Assembly: GCF_014874095.1 (NCBI RefSeq)
Contig: NZ_JADBEB010000001.1
Coordinates: 8,494,001 to 8,558,000 of the forward strand
Source of the DNA: Plantactinospora soyae
GTDB taxonomy: Bacteria; Actinomycetota; Actinomycetes; Mycobacteriales; Micromonosporaceae
DNA length: 64,000 nt
Reading direction: 5' to 3'
Shown here: piece by piece, positions 16,376 through 24,797 of the stretch
Layout: each line of letters opens with the position of its first letter
Position numbering within the stretch: the first letter of the stretch is position 1
The notes under the pieces: model-generated
What the model was told of the DNA's origin: nothing
Database searches by the model: none
The model's input: only the letters and a program-made list of their open reading frames with translations
Made by a program: the position numbers and the translations under genes

Positions 16376-17461
16376 GTGATCTTCCTGCGGCTCGAACCGG
16401 CGGACCTGGTGCGGGTGCGGTTCGCCGACCGCCTGCATCCGATCGGCAACACGATCCTGGCCTGCCAGGCGTTGCGGGACCCGGCCCTGGCGGCGGTGAT
16501 GCCCGAACCGGCCAGCCGGGGCGAGGCGGTCGCGGCGGCCACCGGGCCACTGCGGCACCTGCTCCCGGCCCAGGGGTTCCTGCCGGACTTCCTCACCCCC
16601 TACCACGGACTCGAATCGGTGGCGGCCGGCATCGAGGCGATCCGCGCGACGCCCCGGCAGCGGATCCGCGCCGAGCTGACCGAGGCGTACGCGAACCTGC
16701 CGGCCACCCCGTGGCGGCGACGGTTCGCCGCGGCCGACCGGGACGTGCTCGAACTGCTAACGGTGTCCCTGGCCCGCTACTACGACGCGGTGCTCGCCCC
16801 ACACTGGTCGGACCTGACGCTGACCCACCGGAGCTGGATCGCCCGGGCCGCCCAGACGTACGCGTTGTCCGGAGTGGACGCACTGCTCACGGACCTACAT
16901 CCGGCGATCCGCTGGCGGCCCCCCGTCCTCGAGATCGACAGCTGGTGGAGCGGCGACGTCCGAGGCACCGGCGAGGGTGTGCTGCTGATACCCACCCCGT
17001 TCGCCGGCCCCCGCCCCCGAGTCCTGGTCGAGCCGGGCCAGCCGGTGCTGCTCGTGTATCCGGCCCTGGCACTGGCGCCGACCGGAACGGCCCGGTCCGG
17101 ACCCGATCCGCTCGCCCGGCTGCTCGGCGGTACCCGCGCGGCGGTACTGCGCCGCCTCGGCGAGCCCGGCCGGCACACCACGACGACGCTGGGCCGGCAT
17201 TCGGGGATCAGCTCGTCGTCGGCCTCCGAGCACGCCACGGCGCTGCGCGCGGCCGGGCTGGTCAGCAGCGACCGGGCCGGTGGCGCCATCGTGCACCGGC
17301 TCACGCCGCTCGGGGTCCACCTGCTGGCCCAGAACGCGTCCCGGCCGGCCGGCCCCGGCGGATCCGCCCGGGTCGGCCGGGTCGGTGCCCGAGCTAGCGC
17401 CGGTCCCTCCGGTCCCCGGTCGGCGGCCGGCGAACCCTGGCCCGAGCCCGGGCCGCCTTGA
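16376..17461 (+). CDS. ArsR-type winged-helix regulator (DUF5937-like)
   Basis: 361 residues. The C-terminal third (about 250-315) is a winged-helix DNA-binding domain (LRRLGEPGRHTTTTLGRHSG, then SSASEHATALRAAGLV), typical of ArsR-family regulators with a long N-terminal domain of the DUF5937 type (opens with RLEPADLVRVRFA). Effector unknown. GTG at 16376 is chosen because the domain begins there. A GGAAGG touches the start codon, so the mRNA may be leaderless. The 3' end overlaps the convergent nhaA fusion gene by 68 bases, an unusually long tail-to-tail overlap. Confidence 0.8.
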   Translation: MIFLRLEPADLVRVRFADRLHPIGNTILACQALRDPALAAVMPEPASRGEAVAAATGPLRHLLPAQGFLPDFLTPYHGLESVAAGIEAIRATPRQRIRAELTEAYANLPATPWRRRFAAADRDVLELLTVSLARYYDAVLAPHWSDLTLTHRSWIARAAQTYALSGVDALLTDLHPAIRWRPPVLEIDSWWSGDVRGTGEGVLLIPTPFAGPRPRVLVEPGQPVLLVYPALALAPTGTARSGPDPLARLLGGTRAAVLRRLGEPGRHTTTTLGRHSGISSSSASEHATALRAAGLVSSDRAGGAIVHRLTPLGVHLLAQNASRPAGPGGSARVGRVGARASAGPSGPRSAAGEPWPEPGPP

Positions 17462-19307
17462 TCGCCCTGGTCAGCGTCGCGATGTCGTACGCCCCATAGT
17501 GGCGCTGCTCGTTGACGAAAAAGGTGGGCGTCCCGGAGACACCGCTGAGGTCGGCGGAGTCGACGTGCAGGGCGATCCGGTCGGCGTGCACGTTGTGCCG
17601 CAGGTCGTCGCGGAACCGCTGCTGGTCGAGGCCGAGTTCGCCGGCGTACCGCACGAGGTCCGCGGTGACCAGCTTGTCCTGGTGGTCCAGCAACAGGTCG
17701 TGCATCTGCCAGAAGGCTCCCTGCGCCGCCGCGGCCTCGCTCGCCTCCGCCGCGAGTTGCGCCTCCGGATGGACGTCGGTGAGCGGCAGGTGACGCCAGA
17801 CGTAGCGCAGGTCGGAGTCGGTGAGCAGTTCGCGGACCACCGGCTCGGCCTGTCCGCAATACGGGCACTGGAAGTCGCCGTACTCGACGAGCGTGACGGA
17901 GGCGTCCGCCGGCCCCCGGATGTGGTCGTGCTCCGGATCGACCGGCGGAACCAGGTCGACGAGTTGGTCGATGTCACCGAGCAGTGCGCGGGCCCGTCGC
18001 GCCTTCGGCAGCGACGCCGTGATCCGGTACACGGCCCAGGTGATCAGGGTCGCGACGATCGCCGAGGCCAGCACGCCGATCTTCGCCTCGGCTAGTTGTG
18101 GGCCGTCGAAGGCGAGGGTGGCGATCAGCAGCGACAGGGTGAAGCCGATACCGGCGATCGTGCCGCTGCCGAGCACGGCCGCCCAGCCCACCGCCGGACG
18201 GATCCGGCCCCGGCTGAGCCTGGTCAGCAGCCAGGAGACGCCGACGACCGCGATCGGCTTGCCGAGCACGTACCCGAACAGGATGCCGAGGGTCACCGGG
18301 GAGGTGAAGGCGTGGGCGAGGAAGGCGCCGTCGACCGCGATGCCGGCGTTGGCCAGGCCGAACAGCGGAACGATGAGATAGCTCGTCCACGGGTGGTAGA
18401 GCCGCTGGAGCCGGTCGTTGGGCGACAGCGACCGGGCCAGGCCGAGGCTGGCGGAACGGGCGAGCTCGGCGGTCGGCTGCTCGCGGAAGAGCTTGAACAG
18501 GCCACTGGCGTTCTCCAGCGCGCCCCGGACCGGCGAGTAGGCCGTCGCGGTCAGCCCGATGAGCAGCCCGGCCACCACCGCGTCGACCCCGCTGGCCAGC
18601 AGCGCACCCCAGAGCGCGACGCAGAACGGGAGATAGACGAGGCCGCGCCGGACGCCCAGGGCCCGCAGGCCGAGCAGTACCCCGAAGATCCCGGCCGCGA
18701 CGACGAGCGGCGTAAACCTGATCTCCTCGGTGTAGACGACGGCGATGACGGCCAGGGCGATCACGTCGTCCACCACGAACACGGTCAGCAGGAAGATCCG
18801 CGCCTGGTCGGGTACGCCACGGCCGAGCAGCGCGAGCAGGCCGAGGGCGAGCGCCGTGTCGGTCGACATCGCCACCCCCCAGCCGTGTAGGCCGGGGCCG
18901 CCTTGGTTGACCAGCAGGTAGATCAGCACCGGAAGCACCATGGCCACGACTCCGGCGACGAACGGCAGCACGAACCGGCGCCGGTCACGCAGGTCACCGA
19001 GGTCGAACTCGCGGCGCGCCTCAAGCCCGACGACCAGGAAGAACAGCGTCATCAGCCCGCTGTTGACCCAGGTTCGCAGGTCGAGCGCGACACCGGCGTC
19101 GCCGAGCCGGATGCTGAGTTCGGTCTCCCAGACCGCCTCGTAGGAGTGGTTGTCGACGTTCGCCCAGGCCAGTGCCGCGACGATGGCCGCGACCAGCACC
19201 CCCGCGCTGCCCGCCTCGGTACGCATGAACCTGCGCAGCGGCGCGGGGATCCCCTGACCCCACGCCGTGTGCCCGAGCCATCCGGACGAAGGTGAGTCCG
19301 TCACCAT
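17394..19307 (-). CDS. nhaA: NhaA Na+/H+ antiporter fused to a DsbA-like thioredoxin domain
   Basis: 637 residues. Residues about 1-430 form an NhaA antiporter with about 11-12 membrane segments; the aspartate pair needed for ion exchange is present in FVVDDVIALAV, and the AMSTDTALALG motif is intact. A soluble DsbA/thioredoxin-like domain follows (about 455-625) with the redox motif CPYC at 481-484 in the context YGDFQCPYC and a cis-proline loop SGTPTFF. Such NhaA-thioredoxin fusions occur in actinobacteria; the job of the redox domain is unknown. ATG at 19307 starts the family N-terminus; the frame extends a further 10 codons upstream. Confidence 0.9.
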   Translation of the reverse strand: MVTDSPSSGWLGHTAWGQGIPAPLRRFMRTEAGSAGVLVAAIVAALAWANVDNHSYEAVWETELSIRLGDAGVALDLRTWVNSGLMTLFFLVVGLEARREFDLGDLRDRRRFVLPFVAGVVAMVLPVLIYLLVNQGGPGLHGWGVAMSTDTALALGLLALLGRGVPDQARIFLLTVFVVDDVIALAVIAVVYTEEIRFTPLVVAAGIFGVLLGLRALGVRRGLVYLPFCVALWGALLASGVDAVVAGLLIGLTATAYSPVRGALENASGLFKLFREQPTAELARSASLGLARSLSPNDRLQRLYHPWTSYLIVPLFGLANAGIAVDGAFLAHAFTSPVTLGILFGYVLGKPIAVVGVSWLLTRLSRGRIRPAVGWAAVLGSGTIAGIGFTLSLLIATLAFDGPQLAEAKIGVLASAIVATLITWAVYRITASLPKARRARALLGDIDQLVDLVPPVDPEHDHIRGPADASVTLVEYGDFQCPYCGQAEPVVRELLTDSDLRYVWRHLPLTDVHPEAQLAAEASEAAAAQGAFWQMHDLLLDHQDKLVTADLVRYAGELGLDQQRFRDDLRHNVHADRIALHVDSADLSGVSGTPTFFVNEQRHYGAYDIATLTRAIKAARARARVRRPPTGDRRDRR

Positions 19308-19472
19308 TACCCCCGTCCCGACGTATGCCGCCCACACCGAGATCTACCACGTGTCGACGGGACGGCAGGCCCGCTCGGGTGAACAGCCCAGGGAATCCCG
19401 GCCCGGCGCACGGCGTTGTGACTGTGCGTAACGCCGAGAAGGACCACCGCTAGGCAGCCAGGGGAGGCAGAC

Positions 19473-19595
19473 ATGAAGGTTCGCACCTCACTGCGGGCAT
19501 TGAAGCAGAAGCCGGGTTCGGTGGTGGTACGCCGGCACGGCCGGGTGCTCGTGGTCAACCGTACGAACCCGCAGTGGAAGAGCCGCCAGGGCTGA
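19473..19595 (+). CDS. rpmJ: Ribosomal protein L36, zinc-free paralogue
   Basis: 40-residue L36 with the pattern [15 protein letters not shown]...[16 protein letters not shown]...KSRQG. It lacks the four zinc ligands of the housekeeping form, so it is the C-minus alternative version that can replace zinc-bound L36 in the 50S subunit. In many actinobacteria this paralogue is induced by zinc starvation under Zur; I see no clear Zur box upstream, so regulation is uncertain. GGGGAGG lies 6 bases before the ATG. It stands alone and is followed by a strong terminator. Confidence 0.93.
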   Translation: MKVRTSLRALKQKPGSVVVRRHGRVLVVNRTNPQWKSRQG

Positions 19596-19662
19596 GGCCA
19601 CCCGGACAGCGCTGACGCCGATGTCCGGTTGAGGCCCGATTCCACCGACTGACCGATTCTCC

Positions 19663-19697
19663 CGTACGGCCCCCGTCACCTCGGCGGGGGCCGTACG
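19663..19697 (+). terminator. Terminator downstream of rpmJ
   Basis: A perfect 13-bp stem (CGTACGGCCCCCG with its complement at 19685-19697) closing a 9-base loop. There is no T tract, which is common for actinobacterial terminators. Confidence 0.75.
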
Positions 19698-19723
19698 TCA
19701 TTCCCCACCGGAAGCGGCGGACA

Positions 19724-19775
19724 TTGACACCTGTGAACGGCGAGATTACGCTCCCGTTTCAGGAAAGCGCTTTCC
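19724..19775 (+). promoter_or_regulatory. Consensus promoter with LacI-type operator
   Basis: TTGACA (19724-19729), 17-base spacer, TACGCT (19747-19752). Ten bases downstream lies the perfect palindrome GGAAAGCGCTTTCC (19762-19775), which has the central CG and AAAGCGCTTT core of LacI/GalR-family operators. It would cover the first transcribed bases, so a bound repressor should block initiation. It controls the pectate lyase gene; no LacI-type gene is present in the window. Confidence 0.75.
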
Positions 19776-19833
19776 CAACATCGCGGCATCACCGGGTACG
19801 GAGCGCTCGGTACCCCTTCCAGAAGGGCCCGTG

Positions 19834-21564
19834 ATGGACACACCCGCTCCCTCGACGCCCAGGTCGCGCCGCAGATGGCCGATCATCGGCGGCGCCATCG
19901 CGGCGATGACCGCCGGTGCGGCGATCTTCGCGCCGCTGGCCAGTGCCGCCACCGTCTTCACCGCCGGCTTCGAGGACGGCGACATCGGCGGCTGGTCCAA
20001 GTCCGGCGGCACCTGGGCGGTGGTCAGCGACGGATCGCAGGTCGCCCGCCAGTCCAAGGCCGACGCGGAGAACGCCCGGTTGTTCAACGCCCCCACCAAC
20101 CTCACCGACTACACCGTCCAGGCCAGGGTCAAGCCGCTGAGCATCGGCACGAACGGCTTCGTCGGCCTGCTGGCCCGGTCCAGCGGGTCGACCGTCTTCT
20201 ACCGCCTGGCCCTGCTGCCGGGACGGGCCGAGTTGCAGGCCGTACAGGGAAGCGCCGTCACGGTGCTCGGCAGTTCCTCACGTACCGTCGCCAACGGCAC
20301 CTGGTACACCCTGTCGATCACCACCAGCGGTTCGGCCGTCACCGGGTCGATCGACGGTGCCCAGTTCGCCTCCGGCTCCAGCTCCCTCTCCGCCGCCGGC
20401 CGGATCGGCCTACAGACCTCGTACTCCTCGGCCTCCTTCGACGACGTGACGGTGACGACCGGCGGCACCACCCCGCCGCCCACCCCGACCCCGAGTCCCA
20501 CCCGGCCGACCCCCACCCCCACCGGCCCGTCCACGCCCACCCCGACGCCGACCGGACCGTCGACCCCGCCGCCCACCGCCCCGCCCGGCAACGCCAGCGG
20601 CCTGGTCGGCTTCGCGACCATGAGCGAGTACGGTCGCACCGGCACCAACGGCGGAACCGGCGGCCCGACGGTGACGGTCAGCAACTACGCGCAACTCGCG
20701 GCGGCGGTGGCCGACGACGCACCCCGGATCGTCCGGGTGTCGGGCACGATCAGCGGCAACGGCGACGACATGCTGGACGTCGGCTCGAACAAGACCGTCA
20801 TCGGGGTCGGCTCCAACGCGACCATCAGCGGCTTCGGCCTCGACGTCAACGGCTGGGGCCCGGCGGAGGTGGCCTGGGGCGGCGACCTCTGCGACCCCGC
20901 CGAGCGGGACCGGTTCACCCGCACCCAGAACGTCATCATCCGCAACCTGTCGTTCCGGAACTCCCCGGACGACTCGGTGAACGTGCAGTGCTACTCCCAC
21001 CACGTGTGGATCGACCACAACACGTTCTACCCGGCCAGTGACGGCTCGGTCGACGTCAAGCGCGGATCCGACCTGGTGACCGTCTCCTACAACAGGTACG
21101 CCGGGACGGACAAGTCGATGCTGCTGGGGCACAGCGACAGCAACGGCGCCCAGGACACCGGGTACCTGCGCGTCACCTACCACCACAACTGGTTCGACGG
21201 ATCCGCCACCCGGCACCCGAGAGTGCGGTTCGGGTACGCGCACGTGTTCGCCAACTACGTGAACATCAGCGACTACTTCATCGGGCTGGGCGTGGACGGC
21301 AGGATCTACGCCGAGAGCAACTACGTACGCGGCGCGAAGACGATCACCGAGGACTTCGGCAACGCCAGTCTCACCTGGACGAGCAGCAACTTCTACGACG
21401 TGGCCACGATCACCCGGGCCAACGACAGCGGCAAGACCATGGAGGACTGGCTGCGCGCCAACAACAGCGTGGCGCGGCCGCCGTACAGCTACTCGGCCGG
21501 CTCCGCGTCCTCCAGCCCACCGTCGGCGGGCGCCGGAGTCAGCGGCGCGGACACCATTCCGTAA
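19834..21564 (+). CDS. Secreted pectate lyase, PL1, with N-terminal carbohydrate-binding-like domain
   Basis: 576 residues, exported. A signal peptide with RSRRR start and ASA cleavage near residue 38 is followed by a jelly-roll/LamG-like domain (about 40-210), a Pro/Thr-rich linker of about 35 residues, and a right-handed beta-helix pectate lyase domain (about 250-540). PL1 motifs visible: WIDHNTF, a calcium-site aspartate stretch VDVKRGSD and the catalytic region RHPRVRFG with the proton-abstracting arginine. The enzyme cleaves pectate by beta-elimination. AGAAGGG lies 6 bases upstream of ATG 19834; GTG 19831 is also in frame. Regulation by a LacI-family repressor is indicated upstream. Confidence 0.92.
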   Translation: MDTPAPSTPRSRRRWPIIGGAIAAMTAGAAIFAPLASAATVFTAGFEDGDIGGWSKSGGTWAVVSDGSQVARQSKADAENARLFNAPTNLTDYTVQARVKPLSIGTNGFVGLLARSSGSTVFYRLALLPGRAELQAVQGSAVTVLGSSSRTVANGTWYTLSITTSGSAVTGSIDGAQFASGSSSLSAAGRIGLQTSYSSASFDDVTVTTGGTTPPPTPTPSPTRPTPTPTGPSTPTPTPTGPSTPPPTAPPGNASGLVGFATMSEYGRTGTNGGTGGPTVTVSNYAQLAAAVADDAPRIVRVSGTISGNGDDMLDVGSNKTVIGVGSNATISGFGLDVNGWGPAEVAWGGDLCDPAERDRFTRTQNVIIRNLSFRNSPDDSVNVQCYSHHVWIDHNTFYPASDGSVDVKRGSDLVTVSYNRYAGTDKSMLLGHSDSNGAQDTGYLRVTYHHNWFDGSATRHPRVRFGYAHVFANYVNISDYFIGLGVDGRIYAESNYVRGAKTITEDFGNASLTWTSSNFYDVATITRANDSGKTMEDWLRANNSVARPPYSYSAGSASSSPPSAGAGVSGADTIP

Positions 21565-21933
21565 CCGCCTCCGTAGCCGCCGACGCGGCGCTCGGACGAT
21601 CCCGCACGGCCCCGGGCGGCCGGTACACCCGTACCGGCCGCCCTCGGCGTGCGTGCCACGACGGCGCCGGCCAGCAGCGCCACCGGCCAGCAGCGCCACC
21701 GCGACGATCAGCAGTACCCGCACGGCCTGGTCGGCCGGCAGTCGTACCGGCTGCATCGGCAGCAGGGCCAGGCCGAGCAGGGACGCCAGGGCGACGGCCG
21801 ACCAGAACGGGACCGGCCGGGGTACGACCGACGGCGGTGGCCCGTACCAGCGCCGCGGCAGCCCCGTACGGCCGGCGCTGTGAAGATCCGTCCAGTCCGC
21901 TGGGTCCCGCTCGCGCCGGTTCGGTCGCGACAT
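21489..21933 (-). CDS. Small membrane protein, probably frameshifted by a 16-bp duplication
   Basis: From ATG 21933 (GGACGAG upstream) a frame encodes a polar N-terminus of about 45 residues and two hydrophobic segments (PFWSAVALASLLGLALL and VRVLLIVAVALLAGG). At 21667-21698 the frame meets a perfect 16-bp tandem duplication. As written, translation shifts into an Arg-rich tail and runs antisense through the pectate lyase gene to 20410. With one copy removed, it would instead read AVALLAGAVVARTPRAAG and stop at 21489. I infer that the undisrupted gene ended near 21489, but the current frame could also be functional. Divergent from the NB-ARC regulator. Confidence 0.4.
21667..21698. repeat. 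Perfect 16-bp tandem duplication
   Basis: CCGGCCAGCAGCGCCA occurs twice head to tail. Because 16 is not a multiple of three, gain or loss of one unit changes the reading frame of the membrane protein gene covering it. Confidence 0.9.
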
Positions 21934-22015
21934 CTCGTCCAAGTGATGGATGTAGATTGACCGTGCCCGTGAACACACCGTGTGCACGTCGATGTCCGCT
22001 AGGTATGGAGGACAC

Positions 22016-24400
22016 GTGGTCGACCAGTCGGGCGGACACCTGCCGGACCTGGACCCGGGGACCATCGCGCGGGTGGCGAGCGTCGCCGAGTTGGCCGCGC
22101 TGCTGCGCCAACTCCGCCGCCGGGAGGCCCGGCAGGAGGGGGCGAGCCCGCTCACCTACCGCGAACTGGCGGCCAAGACCGGATGGTCCCGGGGCATCCT
22201 CGGGGAGTACTTCGCCGGCGGGGTGCTGCCACCCACCGACCGGTTCGACGTCCTGATCCGCCTCCTCGGTGCCAGTCCGGCCGAGCAGGGCTGGCTGGCG
22301 ACCGCCCGGGACCGGGTCGAGGAATCCCGCCGGTCCGGCAGTACCGCCGCCGGACCTCCGCCGGTCCCCACCTCGCGCCAACTGCCGTCGGCGGTGCCCG
22401 GCTTCGCGGGCCGGGCCGGCGAACTCGCCGAACTCGACCGCCTGATGGACGCCACCCCACCCACCCCGGTGGCGCTGATCACCGCCGTCTCCGGCACCGC
22501 CGGAGTCGGCAAGACCGCCCTGGCCCTGCACTGGGCACACCGGGTCGCCGACCGGTTCGGCGACGGGCAGCTCTACCTCAACCTGCGCGGATTCGACCCC
22601 AGCGGCTCGCCGGTCGCCCCGGCCGAGGCGATCCGTACGCTGCTCGACGCCCTCGGGGTGCCGCCACAGCGGATCCCCACGACGCTGGAGGCACAGGCCG
22701 CCCTCTACCGGGGCCTGCTGGCCGACCGGCAGGTGCTGGTGCTCCTCGACAACGCCCGGGACGCCGACCAGGTCCGCCCACTGCTGCCCGGCGGTCCGGC
22801 CTGCCGGGTGCTGGTGACCAGTCGCAACCAGCTCGCCGGCCTGGTCAGTACCGGAGGCGCCCGACCGATCAGCCTCGACCTGCTTCCCGTCACCGAGGCC
22901 CGCCAACTCCTCGCCGCCCGGATCGGTGCCGCCCGGCTGGCCGCCGAACCGGAGGCGGTCGACGACATCATCGCCGCCTGCACCCGGCTGCCGCTGGCCC
23001 TGGCGATCGTGGCGGCCAGGGCGGCGTTCCATCCCGAGTTCCCGCTCACCGCGCTGGCCGGCGAGCTGCGCTCGGCGCGCGGTGGGCTGGAGGCGTTCAG
23101 CGGCGCCGATCCGGTCTCCGACGTACGGGCGGTCTTCTCCTGGTCGTACCGGGCACTCAGTGCCGGCGCCGCCCGGCTGTTCCGGCTGCTGGCGTCGCAT
23201 CCCGGCCCCAGCGCCAGCGGCCCGGCGGTGGCCAGTCTCGCCGGGCTGCCCCCCGTTCGGACGCGTCCGCTGCTGGCCGAGCTGACCTCCGCCAACCTGG
23301 TGGCGGAACAGGACCCCGGCCGTTACACCTGTCATGACCTGCTGCGCGCGTACGCGGCCGAGCTGAGCCAGGCCGTCGACCCCGACTACGAACGGCGGTC
23401 GGCCACCCGCCGGGCACTCGACCACTACCTGCACAGCGCACACGGCGCCGATCGCCGGCTGGACCCGCACCGCGACCCGATCCCACTGCTGCCGGCCGAT
23501 TCCGGCGTGACCCCGGTCGAGATCGCCGACCACGGCGCGGCACTGGCCTGGTTCGACGCCGAACTGCCGGCGCTACTGGCCGCCGCCGGGGAGGCCGGTC
23601 CGGCCGGGTTCGACCGGCACCTGTGCCGGCTCACCCGCAGCATGGCGCACTTCCTGGAGCGTCGGGGCCACTGGCACCGGTGGGCCACCGTCCAGGAACT
23701 CGCCCTGGGCGCGGCGCAGCGGTTGGCCGACCCGGCCGAGGAGGCGCACGCCCGACGGAGCCTCGGCCGGGCCCACGTACACCTCGGCCGGACCGCCGGA
23801 GCCGCCACGCACCTCGGTGCCGCGCTGGCGCTCTATCGCGACGCCGACGACCCCGTCGGCCAGGGGCGGGTCCAGTTCGACCTGAGCTGGGTCGCGGTCC
23901 GGCAGGACCGGTTCCCGGACGGGCTTAGGCACAGCCGGGCGGCGCTCGACCTGTTCACCAGTGCCGGCAACCGGTCCGGGCAGGGGCGGGCGCTGAACAA
24001 CATCGGCTGGTGCCTGAGCTGGCTCGGCCAGCACTCCGACGCCGTCGGGTACTGCCAACGGGCCCTCGACCTGCTGCTGGAACTCGACGACCGGTTCGGC
24101 GCGGCCGACGCGTGGGACAGCCTCGGACACGCCGAGCACGAACTCGGCCGGTACCGGGAGGCCGCCGACTCGTACCAGCGCGCGTACGCGCTGTGGCGGG
24201 AACTCGGTCACCGCTACCAGGAGGCCGATCTGCTGGCCCGGCTCGGCGACACCCAGTCGGCGCTCGGCGACCTCGACGCGGCCTCCGACAGCTGGCGCCG
24301 GGCGCTCGACATCCTCGACGAACTCGACCATCCCGACGCCGAGCAGTTGAAGGCCCGGCTCGACCGGGTCGGCCGGAGTACACCGGGCCGGCACCGATGA
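22016..24400 (+). CDS. HTH-NB-ARC-TPR regulator, AfsR-like STAND NTPase
   Basis: 794 residues. N-terminal helix-turn-helix of the XRE-like kind (about 35-80, YRELAAKTGWSRGILGEYFAG); NB-ARC/AAA domain with Walker A GTAGVGKT at 160-167, Walker B VLVLLDNARD, sensor region RVLVTSRNQLAG and GLPLALAI-type motif (LPLALAIVAARA); C-terminal TPR array (about 560-785) of at least five repeats. This is a STAND switch that probably binds DNA or a partner after ligand-driven nucleotide exchange. It lacks the SARP beta-transducer domain of true AfsR. GTG 22016 follows GGAGG by 4 bases; GTG 21980 is in frame but without a ribosome site. Confidence 0.85.
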   Translation: MVDQSGGHLPDLDPGTIARVASVAELAALLRQLRRREARQEGASPLTYRELAAKTGWSRGILGEYFAGGVLPPTDRFDVLIRLLGASPAEQGWLATARDRVEESRRSGSTAAGPPPVPTSRQLPSAVPGFAGRAGELAELDRLMDATPPTPVALITAVSGTAGVGKTALALHWAHRVADRFGDGQLYLNLRGFDPSGSPVAPAEAIRTLLDALGVPPQRIPTTLEAQAALYRGLLADRQVLVLLDNARDADQVRPLLPGGPACRVLVTSRNQLAGLVSTGGARPISLDLLPVTEARQLLAARIGAARLAAEPEAVDDIIAACTRLPLALAIVAARAAFHPEFPLTALAGELRSARGGLEAFSGADPVSDVRAVFSWSYRALSAGAARLFRLLASHPGPSASGPAVASLAGLPPVRTRPLLAELTSANLVAEQDPGRYTCHDLLRAYAAELSQAVDPDYERRSATRRALDHYLHSAHGADRRLDPHRDPIPLLPADSGVTPVEIADHGAALAWFDAELPALLAAAGEAGPAGFDRHLCRLTRSMAHFLERRGHWHRWATVQELALGAAQRLADPAEEAHARRSLGRAHVHLGRTAGAATHLGAALALYRDADDPVGQGRVQFDLSWVAVRQDRFPDGLRHSRAALDLFTSAGNRSGQGRALNNIGWCLSWLGQHSDAVGYCQRALDLLLELDDRFGAADAWDSLGHAEHELGRYREAADSYQRAYALWRELGHRYQEADLLARLGDTQSALGDLDAASDSWRRALDILDELDHPDAEQLKARLDRVGRSTPGRHR

Positions 24401-24797
24401 GGCGCCGACCCGGTCGCACCCGCAACGCCCCGCCGACGGGCGGCACGCCGGTCGCGCGTACCGCCGGTCGCGGTGACCGGGCCCGCCGCTGTCCCCCTCG
24501 GCAGCGGCGATCGTAGCCTCGGTCCCTGTCCCGACCCGGTACCCGACGGGTGCGAGGGGACCGATCCTGCCCAGCGCCGGCCACCGGCCACCGCGATCCT
24601 GGACCCGGTTGGACACGGTTGGACACCGCTGGGAGGACACCGCACGCTCCGCCCGCGGGTCCGAGCCGGGAACACGGTCGAGCACCACCGGGGCACCGCC
24701 GCGTCGCCGCTGCCGCACCCCGGTTGGCGTAACCGAACGTTTGCGGGGTAGGCGGTGCCCCGACGACCTGCGGGTGCGACCGGGGAAGGGAGCGAGG
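24401..24797. other. Intergenic region before the GH15 gene
   Basis: I see no supported gene. It holds a direct repeat of GGTTGGACAC (24607-24627) and an inverted repeat CGGTT-ggcgt-AACCG at 24721-24735, which may be an operator for the GH15 gene. Confidence 0.4.
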
